Origin: Polytrichum commune
Taxonomy: Eukaryota; Streptophyta; Polytrichopsida; Polytrichales; Polytrichaceae
Assembly (NCBI GenBank): GCA_950295325.1
Contig: OX485807.1
Span: 38,968,440-39,028,439 of the forward strand
Direction: 5' to 3'
Length of the DNA stretch: 60,000 bases
A program made the translations under genes and the position numbers. The notes below the pieces were generated by a model, which was given only the letters and a program-made list of their open reading frames with translations, was not told the DNA's origin and ran no database searches. Of the stretch, positions 48,061 to 58,257 are shown piece after piece; within the stretch, counting starts at the first letter, position 1; each line of letters begins with the position of its first letter.

Positions 48061-48551
48061 GGAATTAGGCACATTTACCTTTAAGTTGTAAGAGCAAAAG
48101 CAACAAATCATGGATTGAAATAATTGGTCATTGACCAATTTCAATGGCAAGTCCATGATTTCACGTGTAGCAAGCAACAATGATTTTACATTGGGATGGC
48201 GACAAAGTCACTTCAAGTACAATTCACGTTCCATGTTTGAAAAACCCTTGATGCTAAAGCAATCTACTTTCCTTCCTTTGAGGTGGAAAATTTTAAATCG
48301 GTATTTAGGTAATTATGGACTTTTGGTGAGTCTAGAAATATGCATGCATTGTGTGATAAGAAACAAAAACATAGTGCAAACACACAACTATATGCTCATA
48401 AATGCATAACATAAAACTAGTAAAAGCCACATATGACGCACAACAACAAAGTTGTGGGAAGAAGTCACAATATTGAAGGATTTTGGAGGACGATGTCATG
48501 CACCAATTTTGTCTGGAATTGACCAAAATGTCCTTAATTACCTCAAAAATA

Positions 48552-48764
48552 CACTAAATATGATATTTGGTGTCACTTACTATTTGGAATTATGCAATCT
48601 TATATCTATTTATCTCACATTTACCAACAAATGTTAAATTGGTTGTTTGGACGTTATAGAACATTAACAACTTTTACTTAGTGAAAAACTACAAAAATAA
48701 AAATAAAAACATATAGCATTGTGTACATCCAAATAGTAAGCGACACTAAATATCAAATTTAGTG
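48552..48764. mobile_element. Tc1/mariner-like MITE related to M1 (213 bp)
   Basis: Inverted ends of about 50 bp: CACTAAATATGATATTTGGT on the left against CACTAAATTTGATATTTAGT on the right, then TTACTATTTGGA on both arms. TA flanks both sides (48550-48551, 48765-48766). The outer 18 bases resemble the 14.5-kb MITE M1 ends. Confidence 0.8.
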
Positions 48765-48901
48765 TAATTAATTTCCATTCTTGACCTAGGGTCGAGAATG
48801 ACTTGCGTGTGAAACTGCAAATGTGATTCCTGATGTCATTTGCATGTCATGGGTTTCTTGTTGTAATAAACCCACAATGCCCTTCAAATACACTAAACAA
48901 T

Positions 48902-49084
48902 CCTATTAACATGGATTACCATTTGGAACTACATGTTGCTAAGACTTTTTACTCATATTTACCAAGAAAAGACATATAAGCAATATGTACCTCAAGGAAA
49001 ACGAAATGACCTACTTGATAAAAAAAACATTTTCATCAAGTGTTAACTACATGTTCTCCCAAACGGTATTCCACACTAATAAGG
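48902..49084. mobile_element. Small MITE with diverged TIRs (183 bp)
   Basis: Left CCTATTAACATGGATTACCA faces the complement of CCTTATTAGTGTGGAATACC; CATTTGGAACTACATGT and CGTTTGGGAGAACATGT continue inward. Confidence 0.5.
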
Positions 49085-49744
49085 CAATCGGTGCAGTTGT
49101 CATTTTGTACTAGAAGTTGAAACAAGAGAACTAAAGACACCGATGCTATCATCATGAGAGGAACAAAATAATTGGCATTTAATCCCATTCAAGAGACACC
49201 TTCTTCTCGCGGGGCACTTGAGTCCGGTTCCATTTTGCAAACATCGAAAACTTACATTGATGAGTCACGCTCGGGTGGTCGGTTCTTCGCTTTTGCAATT
49301 GATTAAACCAGCTGGACCGTATTTGCCAACACAGAGAAAAACAAAGCGAGCTGACTCACGATCCACAAAAGTGATGAGGTTTCGTGAATCAGCAAGCTAG
49401 GCTGGAGCTCGATGCTGTCTGCTGCTGCAAAGCTTGCCGTGGATTAAGTGCCACTGAAATCGATACCATGTGACAAGTTGCAGCGATGCAATTGCAATTA
49501 CGACCTGCAAATTCAATGCGATTTGATTGCGATATTGAAGAGAAGTACATTCTTTGGACAGAGACTTCCAGACACTAACCCTCATTACTTACAGCGATCG
49601 GCATTTAGTTATACGGGCATTTGACTCTGTCAATTTGTACCAGTTTAGAGATGAAGAATAGAAAGTTATTTGGTGTCTTGTTCTACAAGCTCAGTGCACG
49701 AGGACACGTCAAAGCCATGTTTGGTGTCCAGCAATGCACAGATC

Positions 49745-49952
49745 AATGGAAGGGAGAATCGACCGCTAGTTACAGATGAACCGCTGGAAGTTCAAGACTT
49801 CACGAAAACTACAGATCATTTTGGAGGAATATGTACGGAATATACCTCAACTTAATAAAGAAATTCCGAAAGATTGTCAAACATGTAACCAGTTGGACTT
49901 GGAAGCTCTAGGATTTTGAGCGATTATGCCCAAAATTCTCTCCAGACACTGG
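49745..49952 (+). repeat. R2 repeat, forward copy
   Basis: GAGAATCGACCGCTAGTTAC through GTAACCAGTTGGACTTGGAA to CTCTCCAGACAC; a short internal deletion removes the 'GTTTGAGAAATAACC' segment. Confidence 0.75.
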
Positions 49953-50509
49953 CACAGATCCTTGTACGATGCAACATGACTCGAAGCGGGCCATTGACTC
50001 CCAATTCTAATTTATTGAAGTTACTTGGTTGAAACAAGGTCTATCTTATAGGTCTAACTTACCACACATTTTGCCGTACTGGGTCGGAAGTATTTGTCTA
50101 ATATTCAATTTCTTGAGACCTGGATATCTTAGTAGGCACGTTGTTTTGTGAACTTGTACATGTTTTATATACTTTCAGCACTTTGTAAATGCACCATGTG
50201 AAGATGTTGAAATCTTGGATGTGATGATCGTGTGAGTTGTTTGGATGCAAGTTGGTAATCTCAAATAGTGTTTCACATGTTCTTAGATACTAGAGGTATT
50301 GTTTACTACATGTATTTTTGCACAATTTTATGTATTTTGTGTTCATGTACACAGTTTTTTTGATATTACATCATTGTTGTTTCTACAAATGTTGTACATT
50401 TTTTTCAAGTTTCCAACATGTTAATTTAGCTTCCCTAAAACCCAACAATTGAAAGAAGACAATAAATCAAAGCATGCCTAATCCGACCCACCCACATGCG
50501 ACTGCGATA

Positions 50510-50642
50510 AGGTAACCATTATGAGGTTTAGTTCAAACATATCCTTTTGGGTGTAAAATGGTTCACATGGGAGTGTGTTAAGGTAGCCAAGTCTGAAGTT
50601 TGGTTCAAACACATGCTTTTGGGTGCAAAATGGTTCAATGTT
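50510..50642 (+). repeat. Two-copy tandem duplication, unit about 70 bp
   Basis: GTTTAGTTCAAACATATCC and GTTTGGTTCAAACACATGC are each followed by TTTTGGGTG(T/C)AAAATGGTTCA. Confidence 0.7.
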
Positions 50643-50755
50643 CTCTTGAAACAAACAATTCTAATATAATTTTAAAGATTACAACGATTGGTTTAGGATA
50701 GTTGAAAAGCCAATGTTCTTTGAAATTTTGTAGACATGCACTTTGAAAGTGAAGG

Positions 50756-51098
50756 CGGGGGGGGGGGGGAGTCATTGGTTGGAGTAGCAATATACGTGCG
50801 AACAAATGATAGGGTATTTTAAAAACATGGGGGCAAAAAATTATAAATGGACTTAAGAGTAATATAGGGTATCAAAAATGGCACTGGACATCTTTAAAGT
50901 ACTATAGGGTATGGAATAATAGGTAATTTGGAATTATAAGTAATGCAAGCAATTTTTCTATTAACCCAAAGTAGAAAATTACATAATGATAGCATGTGAA
51001 AAAAAAATTGAAAGTAATACCCCCCCTATAAAATAGTGGTTGTTCGCACCTATATCCTTAACTTTTTAACACACTGCCCCCCCCCCCCCCCCCCCGAG
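50756..51098. mobile_element. MITE bounded by a G tract and a C tract, with 8-bp target duplication
   Basis: The 343-bp element starts C-G13 (50757-50769) and ends C19-GAG (51077-51095). Interior ends are also inverted: GTGCGAACAAATGATAGGGT against GTGCGAACAACCACTATTTT. AGTGAAGG flanks it at 50748-50755 and 51099-51106. An 8-bp duplication fits hAT-type insertion. Confidence 0.75.
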
Positions 51099-51811
51099 AG
51101 TGAAGGTTTAGTGACCTTCATCTCATTTGTGTAGCATTGGATTGTCAGAGATTTGTTAATTGGGTGGGTTTTATCTTGGATTTATTGCACATCAAAAGAG
51201 GCCAAACCACTGAAAGTAACCGTAGTAAGGTTATACATGTTACATAGGCCTATTACAATTGTGTGGTTGTCCATAACACCTACCAAGAGGGAGGACAAAC
51301 TAGGGGAGTAGAATACAAGGGTTGCTAGATTATAAACCAAAACTATACCCTAAATCGAGGTCAAAACCCCAAATTAATGAACATGAATTGCTATGAATAA
51401 GCAACTAATCCATAGGGGCAAGTTTTTACTATTACCCCCTTGGTAGGAGTTCTAAGAGTAAACCCCTTGTAGGTTATAAAACAAATAGAATCAAGGTATC
51501 AAAATGACACAACCTTCTAACACGAAGTGGCCAGAATGGCACCAACTATGACACAAAATGGAACAATATTGGAACAAAATGGAGCAACTATGATACACAA
51601 TTTCAATACCTTGTTTCTACTTATGTAAGTAAATGGAACAAATCTAAGTAGCATTGAATCCTAGTCATTTGTAGGTGAGGTAGAGGGTGCTAAAACCAAC
51701 ACTACATCCAAAACCAATCTAATATATTTGGATTAAAAGAATTAAGTTTTGATTAAACAAGAAATAAAGACTAACCATACTTTGATATTTTTAGCATGTG
51801 AGCATATAGTG

Positions 51812-52159
51812 TTTGGAGTCAAACAACTCTAAAGAAACAAGTGGGTCAAACAACCCAAGAAATAATAGTGCACAAGGAGTAGACAACCCATGAAGGAATT
51901 GTGCATGGGAAGTTAGATAGTTCCTAATCAAAGATCTTTGTGTTGGAGTTAGACAACTTCAATTGGGAGTTAGACACCTCCCTTTGGTAGATCTTTCTGT
52001 TGGAGTTAGATAGCTCCAACTAGAATATATGAATGAATTCCAACTAGGAGAATGGATGAATGAATCGAGTTGGAATTAGACATTTCCAACTAGAAGAATT
52101 AGACATTTCCAACTAGAAGAATAGGTGAATGCACCAAGTTGGAATTAGACAATTCCAAC
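51812..52159 (+). repeat. Array of short hairpins with a common TTAGACA-like loop
   Basis: At least seven imperfect palindromes of 16-22 bp share a loop of TTAGACA, TTAGATA or TCAAACA but differ in stems: TTTGGAGT/ACTCTAAA (51812), TGGGT/ACCCA (51842), GGAA/TTCC (51908), TTGGAGTT/AACTTCAA (51943), GGGAG/CTCCC (51965), GTTGGAG/CTCCAAC (51999), GTTGGAA/TTCCAAC (52069), GTTGGAATT/AATTCCAAC (52138). Intervening sequence includes repeated TAGAAGAAT and GAATGAAT. Confidence 0.7.
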
Positions 52160-52927
52160 CAATGGATTATGATTGAGCCAAAAGATAGAAGATTTAAAGT
52201 AGAACCAAAGATAGAGCTATGGATAGAAGACTTTTACTATATGAGAAAGAGAAAGAAAAGATAGTTTTTTGACATAAAAGGAAGCTCGGGGGAAGAGAGA
52301 GGAACTTCCATCTCTCTCCTATGGTCGGGTGGTTCGAGCTCATAGGCAATCACAATGTTGTGATTAAGTTGTAAGGATTTTGGAATATACAAAGTTAGAA
52401 GTTCAGAGTCTAGTGTTTTATGTGCATTCTTGAGTGCAATATTGTTGCGAAAAAAGAGGAACGTGACAACCAACAATTTGAAATCTTTCACAAAGATGTA
52501 CATATTGATTATGAGAATGTTCACCATATGAAACAGCAATTGCCCAACAGTGTTGGATTATCTACCAATGAAAATTTTGAACCCTTGCCACTTTTGCATA
52601 CGGAATCCCGAAGAAGCATATTTTGGTGGGTTGGAACCCGCTTTTAATTGCTAGCATGAGAAACCTTAGTTTTCTCCAGTCTAATAATAATATGCTCACT
52701 TAGCGCTTAATGCATGCCTCCTAAAATGTGTCATTCTATTTTTAGATGCCACATTTAGATAATATGAGGTTTCTTGGACGCCAAAAATAAGAAGTGAATG
52801 TTTTGCCTGGAAACGTTGTGCAAATGTGTCATTGGAGGTGTTCTTTGTTATGACACTACCATCAATGACTAGGTGTCTGTAGAGTCGTAGACCCAACCTC
52901 ATCGTCAAGGACACCCAGTCGTCATAG

Positions 52928-53230
52928 AGGGAACCCCGCTCCAAGCTCCTCATTGATAAGCAGGATCATACAACGTTCTTCAATACGGGATGGGATGATC
53001 TAAAGGGACACTTTGAGCATTTGCGAATGTTATGCGGTGGATTGGCAAATGCTTTCGCCAACACAACAAGCGTTGAGTCAGATTTTAGCATTCTGAAATG
53101 GGAAAAATATGACTTTTGACAGTCAATGATGAACCTGACGTTGGAGGGCATCTTTCAGGCCAAGCAACACCATGTTGTGATGGTAATTCCTATTCCGACT
53201 GAATTTGATGATGGCGTTGGGGCCCAATAG
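52928..53230 (+). pseudogene. hAT transposase C-terminal (dimerisation) remnant
   Basis: The frame is open from 52928 to a premature TGA at 53117-53119, then continues in the same frame to TAG at 53228-53230. It reads FFNTGWDDLKGHFEHLRMLC, then GGLANAFANTTSVESDFSIL, KWEKYDF, stop, and MMNLTLEGIFQAKQHH. The pattern W-x2-L...F, CGGLA, T-x-SVESDFS-x-L-x-WEK and LEGI-x-x-AKQ is what I associate with the C-terminal region of a plant hAT-like transposase group. The premature stop and absence of a DDE region make it a pseudogene. Assignment rests on pattern recognition, not a search. Confidence 0.6.
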
Positions 53231-53766
53231 AACAAGCAATTGACATTTTTACAACTTACATCACAAAATTTGATTAAATTCGAGGCAATTTACCACTTTT
53301 TATATATTTCCGATTTTGAAGATTTTTGAACGCCGAATTTAAGCTAAAACGGTAAAATTAACATTTGCCATATCGTAAGAGGCCTGGCTTAATGTGACGG
53401 TTTTAGCACCCTCTACCTTAGACCTTGCTCAAGTCCACTACGGACGGCAGCCCTTGGAGGACAGAGGACACCGCAAACTGGCTGGACTTGAGGAGCCCAG
53501 TCAAGGAAGTTACTGACAAGAAAGCAAAACAAACTAGGGAAAGGCGTGGACAAAAAGCTGGCCTCCACTTTTGCACGAAGCATCACATAAGATGGATAGA
53601 TATATAGGTACATGCATACTATTACCATTTCTCCGATCATTCGTGAACCACAAAGGTGTCCGAAACTCTATGACGTTACGTGAAATTTACTCACCCCAAA
53701 TTTCTGGTCTCAGGTCATCAGCACACTCGTTTCGTGTGATGAATCAAAGCAGGGGTCAATGAACAC

Positions 53767-53983
53767 AGAGAATCGACCGCTAGTTACAGATGAGTCAGTT
53801 GAGTTTGAGAAAAACCAGCTGAAGTTCATCAAGACTTCAGGAAAATAACCGATCATTGTAGAGGAATATGTAGAATATACCTCAAAATTCTCAAAGTGAA
53901 ATCGGAATTTCACAACTGTAACTGGTTGGACTTGGAAACACTAAGATTTTGACAGACTTTTCCCATAAATCTCCACAGACACT
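53767..53983 (+). repeat. R2 repeat, forward copy
   Basis: GAGAATCGACCGCTAGTTAC through GTAACTGGTTGGACTTGGAA to CTCCACAGACACTC. It and the 49.7-kb copy share the CGACCGCTAGTTACAGATGA start exactly. Confidence 0.75.
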
Positions 53984-55479
53984 CGTGGGGGTGTGTATCT
54001 ATGATGGATTCTGAACCTATAATGGGCAATTGCTTTTATGGGTTTGATGACCACTCCTTTGTATGTGAATTTAGTACAAGGATCACGTAATGTAGTGTTC
54101 TGCCATCGGTTCCTTGTTGCAAGGAGGTGTCCCATTTTGGGTCCAGATTGCACTCGTTTCACACTACAAGAATTGTGTGGTCTTTATCATTGGTTCACTT
54201 CCACTGCATTGTTTGTGGTATTTGGTGTCACTTACATAATAGTGTCACTTATCTTATTACAAGGATTGTGTTAGGCTACACTGATGGCCAACCACTTGAT
54301 CATAAGTGTAACCTCATGACACATGGCATTTGTGTGCTAACTGACATCTTGGCATGAGTATGTTCAATAATGTTATGAAGTTATGCCTAGATTACACAAT
54401 GCTCAACAAGTTGACCATAATTGTAAACACATGACATTTGACATAAGTGTGTTGAATAATTTCTTCCTCTTGCGTATTAGATTGTGAACACATGATATTT
54501 GTCACTAGTTTTAAGAGGTTACTTGTGTTAACAAATAATGTCATGTTGGCAGTTAACAGACTTGACACTACTAGGCTTCTAGGCATTTACTTTAGACCTT
54601 TTGCCAATCTACTATACAATTACAACATGGTGGTGGTGGTGATAGTGGTTGTTGCCCAACCATTCATCACCATTGCCCACCATTCCAGGATGATGGAAGA
54701 CCACGGGTGCAATGGGCCGGGACAACATTCGTCAAACTTGTAGTGTATGTGACATTAAGTATTATAATGGTGTAGATGGTTATAAAGCCTATGAATGGAT
54801 TTAGAATCCTCCATAGGTCATAAAACCTTCTAGTGTAAGAGAATTGCACAGCGGTCTCTCTTTTTTTTGGTTTACTACGAATGTCATTTTGTTAGCCCTC
54901 CTCCAATACACACATACATATCCTCGTATGTGTCCTATATTTTTGTAGCACATTTTTGTACTCCCTCCTACCAAGGGAGGTCCTCTCCACCGAAACCTAC
55001 CTTCACGGAGCACCACAATTTGCTTCAAACAATGAAATCTTCTTCAAGTTTACTTGTTTTTCACAAATCAAGACTCTTTCTTGTAGCCCTTCTCATTTTC
55101 TATCCAAAGGCACCAAGATCACCTCCAAACTCTTAGTTGTTTAAGCACGTTGACCATGCAAAAGACCACATCCTTTTCATGTCATTTTGATGTCTTCTCC
55201 CTCATTTCTTGGTCTAAGAATGTGAGAGTAAGCTCTTTGAATTTGCCTCTCCGGCTCTCTCTATATATATATAAACATCAATCATTCCTTCTCTACTCTT
55301 ATTCATTTGGGTGCAATGGTTTTTCAATGAGGAATCTCTCTTCATATTGATTTTTTAAGTTTCCTCCCTTAAACTTGGACTTAGGAAGTGAGATTGGGCT
55401 CTTTGGATTTTGTTCTCAAGAGCTTTGATATGTTACTCACAATTAGTTGTGAAAGACTTATAGCATAGTGAAAATTGAA

Positions 55480-55555
55480 CTTATAAGTAAGATGTTAATG
55501 CATTGCGTAAGTCTAAATAGTTACACGCACTATTGGGATAATCAACGTAGTAACC
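55480..55555. mobile_element. MITE family M2, terminal fragment
   Basis: AAGTAAGATGTTAATGCA followed by GTTACACGCACTATTGGGAT and ATCAACGTAGTA matches the right end of the 7.1-kb copies. The rest is missing. Confidence 0.55.
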
Positions 55556-56780
55556 ACAATCATTGCTTTCTAGAACCTCTCAATGATCAGGAAATGAGTA
55601 GCAGTTCCACTGCATTTTATCATGGGGGGTGCACTAACACTTGATATATGTATACACATGCAAGAAACCTCTATTTAATGGGGGGGATGGTATTTACCTT
55701 CCTTCGTTGAATATTTCCCACGCTATAAGTAGCTAAATTTCTACTGGATGGTATTTTCTAACACCCTATTAGTATATATAAATTTTAGAGTTAAATATTT
55801 ATAAGCACCCTATCTTATTTATAAGTAGTAGAAATTGCGTGTGAACAATCTGCACATACATTATGCATACAATACACTATGCATACATTACTCTGCACAA
55901 TACACACATACAACCATCATACAATAAACTTTAGCATATTGCGTATGGTTTTGAACCCCTTAGGAAACCCTAAATAAGCCAGCCAACCCTCCCATCGTCG
56001 GATGACGGTACTTTTCATCCAAAGGTGACCATTTCAACAAATCCATTCATATGTCCACATACATCATCCAATGCCACTAATGGCAGATGATTTATGTTGA
56101 ACCTATAAATTTAATTTTTTTAATGCCACTTTACATCTACATAAAAAAAATCAGTGGATGAGTGGTGGCAGGAACAGAGGAGATCAGGGTAGGAGGGTTA
56201 CATCGGTCAAATCCGACAATCGAGAAAGCACAGGCAACGTGGCCTCACCAGAAGCCATAAGCTGCTTTCATCGCCCATAGACTTCTTCTCGAATACCACA
56301 ACTTAAAGCACACCTACATAATATACAATTCCAAATTTATATTTAGAGGATGCTATTGTATATCTAAGAAAAATGTATAATTTTTGTATCTTGAATAAAA
56401 TCCACCCTACATTTTTGCCAGTGCCCCCCCCCCCAGCATTGTATACAAAGTCATCAAACATAGAAGTGACCATGAGTGAGCATGCCAGAAAATGGATGAG
56501 AAACTCACATAGAAATGACATGGAATCCTACGTGTCTAGAAATGGATAATGTTTGGTGGTCACTGGATCTTGCAACAAACAAACCCAACGAGATTGTCTC
56601 AACAAAAAGTAAGGGGACCATGTCAAAAGATTTTTTTGAAGAATTTCCAATGTTATTAAACATTTTTTAATATATAGTTGATTTCATCAATAACACTATA
56701 TCTCAAATTTAGGAGTTGGTATGGCATTACATCCAGTCCAAGTAAATGGTATATATTTTTTGTAATTAACTTGAACTGGA

Positions 56781-57014
56781 ATTTAAGTATATTTGGATTT
56801 ATTCATGAACTTTGGACAATTCCAACCCCCAATATAACGTACACTAGATTGCGAAACTACACAAATATGGTGGTCGGCAAACATGAAATGCAAACCTTCA
56901 AGTTTATGATTATCATGTTGTTGCTTTTGTTGTTGTCGTTTGATGTTTTTGTCCCCACAAGGGCACATCTCTTATCAATTTTGGCCAACCGGTTTATCCA
57001 AATATACTTAAATG
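56781..57014. repeat. Perfect 18-bp inverted repeat, 198-bp spacer
   Basis: ATTTAAGTATATTTGGAT at 56781-56798 and its exact complement at 56997-57014. Possibly MITE ends; flanks show no duplication. Confidence 0.55.
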
Positions 57015-58083
57015 TTAGATTTTTGAACAATTAAGGGTTAGTTTGCTTACTTACATTGTGTTGTGTAACAAAGGATTTGTTTGCCCCATTAGGGAAGATA
57101 GATATAATTTGGGAATGCCACACGAATAAGAACTAAGGTGATAAGGCTCCGATGACATAGGCCTTGGCCACACTAAGATGTTGGTAGGCTTGTCCTCCGC
57201 CAACATTAGTGGGACCGAGGTAAACTATTTGGATGAGAAAGTGATCCTCCTCCCACTTTCTTGCGTTTGTCCCTCCAAATTATGGGAGTACTGTTCTCCC
57301 TCTTTAGTATGACACATTTGGGAAAACACAAAAAAATTGTATTATCGAGGTGTTGTCATCTCATCAATATGACAAATGGCATAAAATTGTCGTACTTTTG
57401 AGGGAATACAAAAACATAAGTAATATGAGCTTAAGAATATATATATATAGCGAGTTTAAGCAATATAGATGGTATGAAATAATAACTCATAACTCCAAAC
57501 AAATAAAAATGTTTTCAAAACTTCTTGAAATAGGAGTTCAAAGATCTCTGGTGTTGCCTACCCAAGTTAGCAATTGTCATCTTATCTAAATTCCCTGCTA
57601 ACTTTTGAAAACTAATAATTTCATTAACACCAAAATACAAAGAGTTGTCTAGTAATAAATTAGACAGGAATGATGCATGACATTTAGCATCAATAAGCTT
57701 TACTGTAGGTGGAGCAACATCATGAGTACAAGGCAACATACTAGGCAAGAGACCACTCTAACCCTAACCATGTCCATTCTACACTAGTAACCCTAATTAT
57801 CATCAAGTTCCCAAGTAGTTCCCAAGTGAACGGTTAGACTTTATTCTGCCGCCCTCACACGCCCCTTGAACGGCGGGAGAAGACTTGGGGCTCAATGGCC
57901 GACATTAGTGTAGTGTAAAATACTCATGTAGTTAGGAGAAATTCCACTCTCATAAGAGTTGCCCAAGCCCATTGACACCGGGCATCTAGTGTGGTTGGGC
58001 CTTCAACCACATAAGACGTGTGTGTGCGAGATTGGGGTGTGGGGAGGTTCAATTGTTTCAATAACTTAAAACAAATGTCACAC

Positions 58084-58241
58084 GCGATGATCCTAAACTA
58101 TCAGATGATAGTGGAAAGGTACCCAAACCGAACAGAGTGGTTGGCGGTTCGATTCCTAGCTGTGAAATCGTCTCTTTACTTGACAGAAAAACTTGCCAGG
58201 TAGTCAAGCGCCTCATGTGTTCCAATAGTAATAATAATAAT
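58084..58241 (+). mobile_element. tRNA-derived SINE (158 bp) with 16-bp target-site duplication
   Basis: AAAACAAATGTCACAC occurs perfectly at 58068-58083 and 58242-58257. Between them is an element with a pol III box A-like TAGTGGAAAGG (58109-58119), a box B GGTTCGATTCC (58146-58156) that fits the GGTTCGANTCC consensus, a tRNA-unrelated body, and an AAT-repeat tail (58226-58241). Box spacing is 37 nt start to start, normal for a tRNA promoter. A LINE-dependent insertion explains the long duplication and the simple-repeat tail. The perfect duplication suggests a recent insertion. Family not identified. Confidence 0.88.
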
Positions 58242-58257
58242 AAAACAAATGTCACAC

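Larger units (their letters stand above)
51678..53418 (+). mobile_element. Degenerate hAT-family element with perfect 20-bp TIRs
   Basis: AGGTAGAGGGTGCTAAAACC at 51678-51697 is exactly inverted at 53399-53418, bounding 1741 bp. The interior holds a hAT C-terminal transposase remnant near the right end and an array of short hairpins near the left. The coding part is far shorter than a typical hAT transposase of 600-800 aa, so the element is internally deleted. No 8-bp duplication is preserved at either plausible boundary. Confidence 0.75.
53984..58067. other. No gene; isolated inverted repeats only
   Basis: AT-rich, with a C10 run near 56425, a G7 run near 55681, an M2 MITE fragment and the 18-bp inverted repeat. 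The C/G runs near 55.68 kb lie beside TAGGGTAT/ATACCCTA-like sequence. Confidence 0.4.

Noticed and set aside
58109-58156. Functional tRNA gene
   Set aside because: Box A and box B are present, but no acceptor stem or anticodon arm can be folded, and the 16-bp duplication plus AAT tail show it is a SINE.
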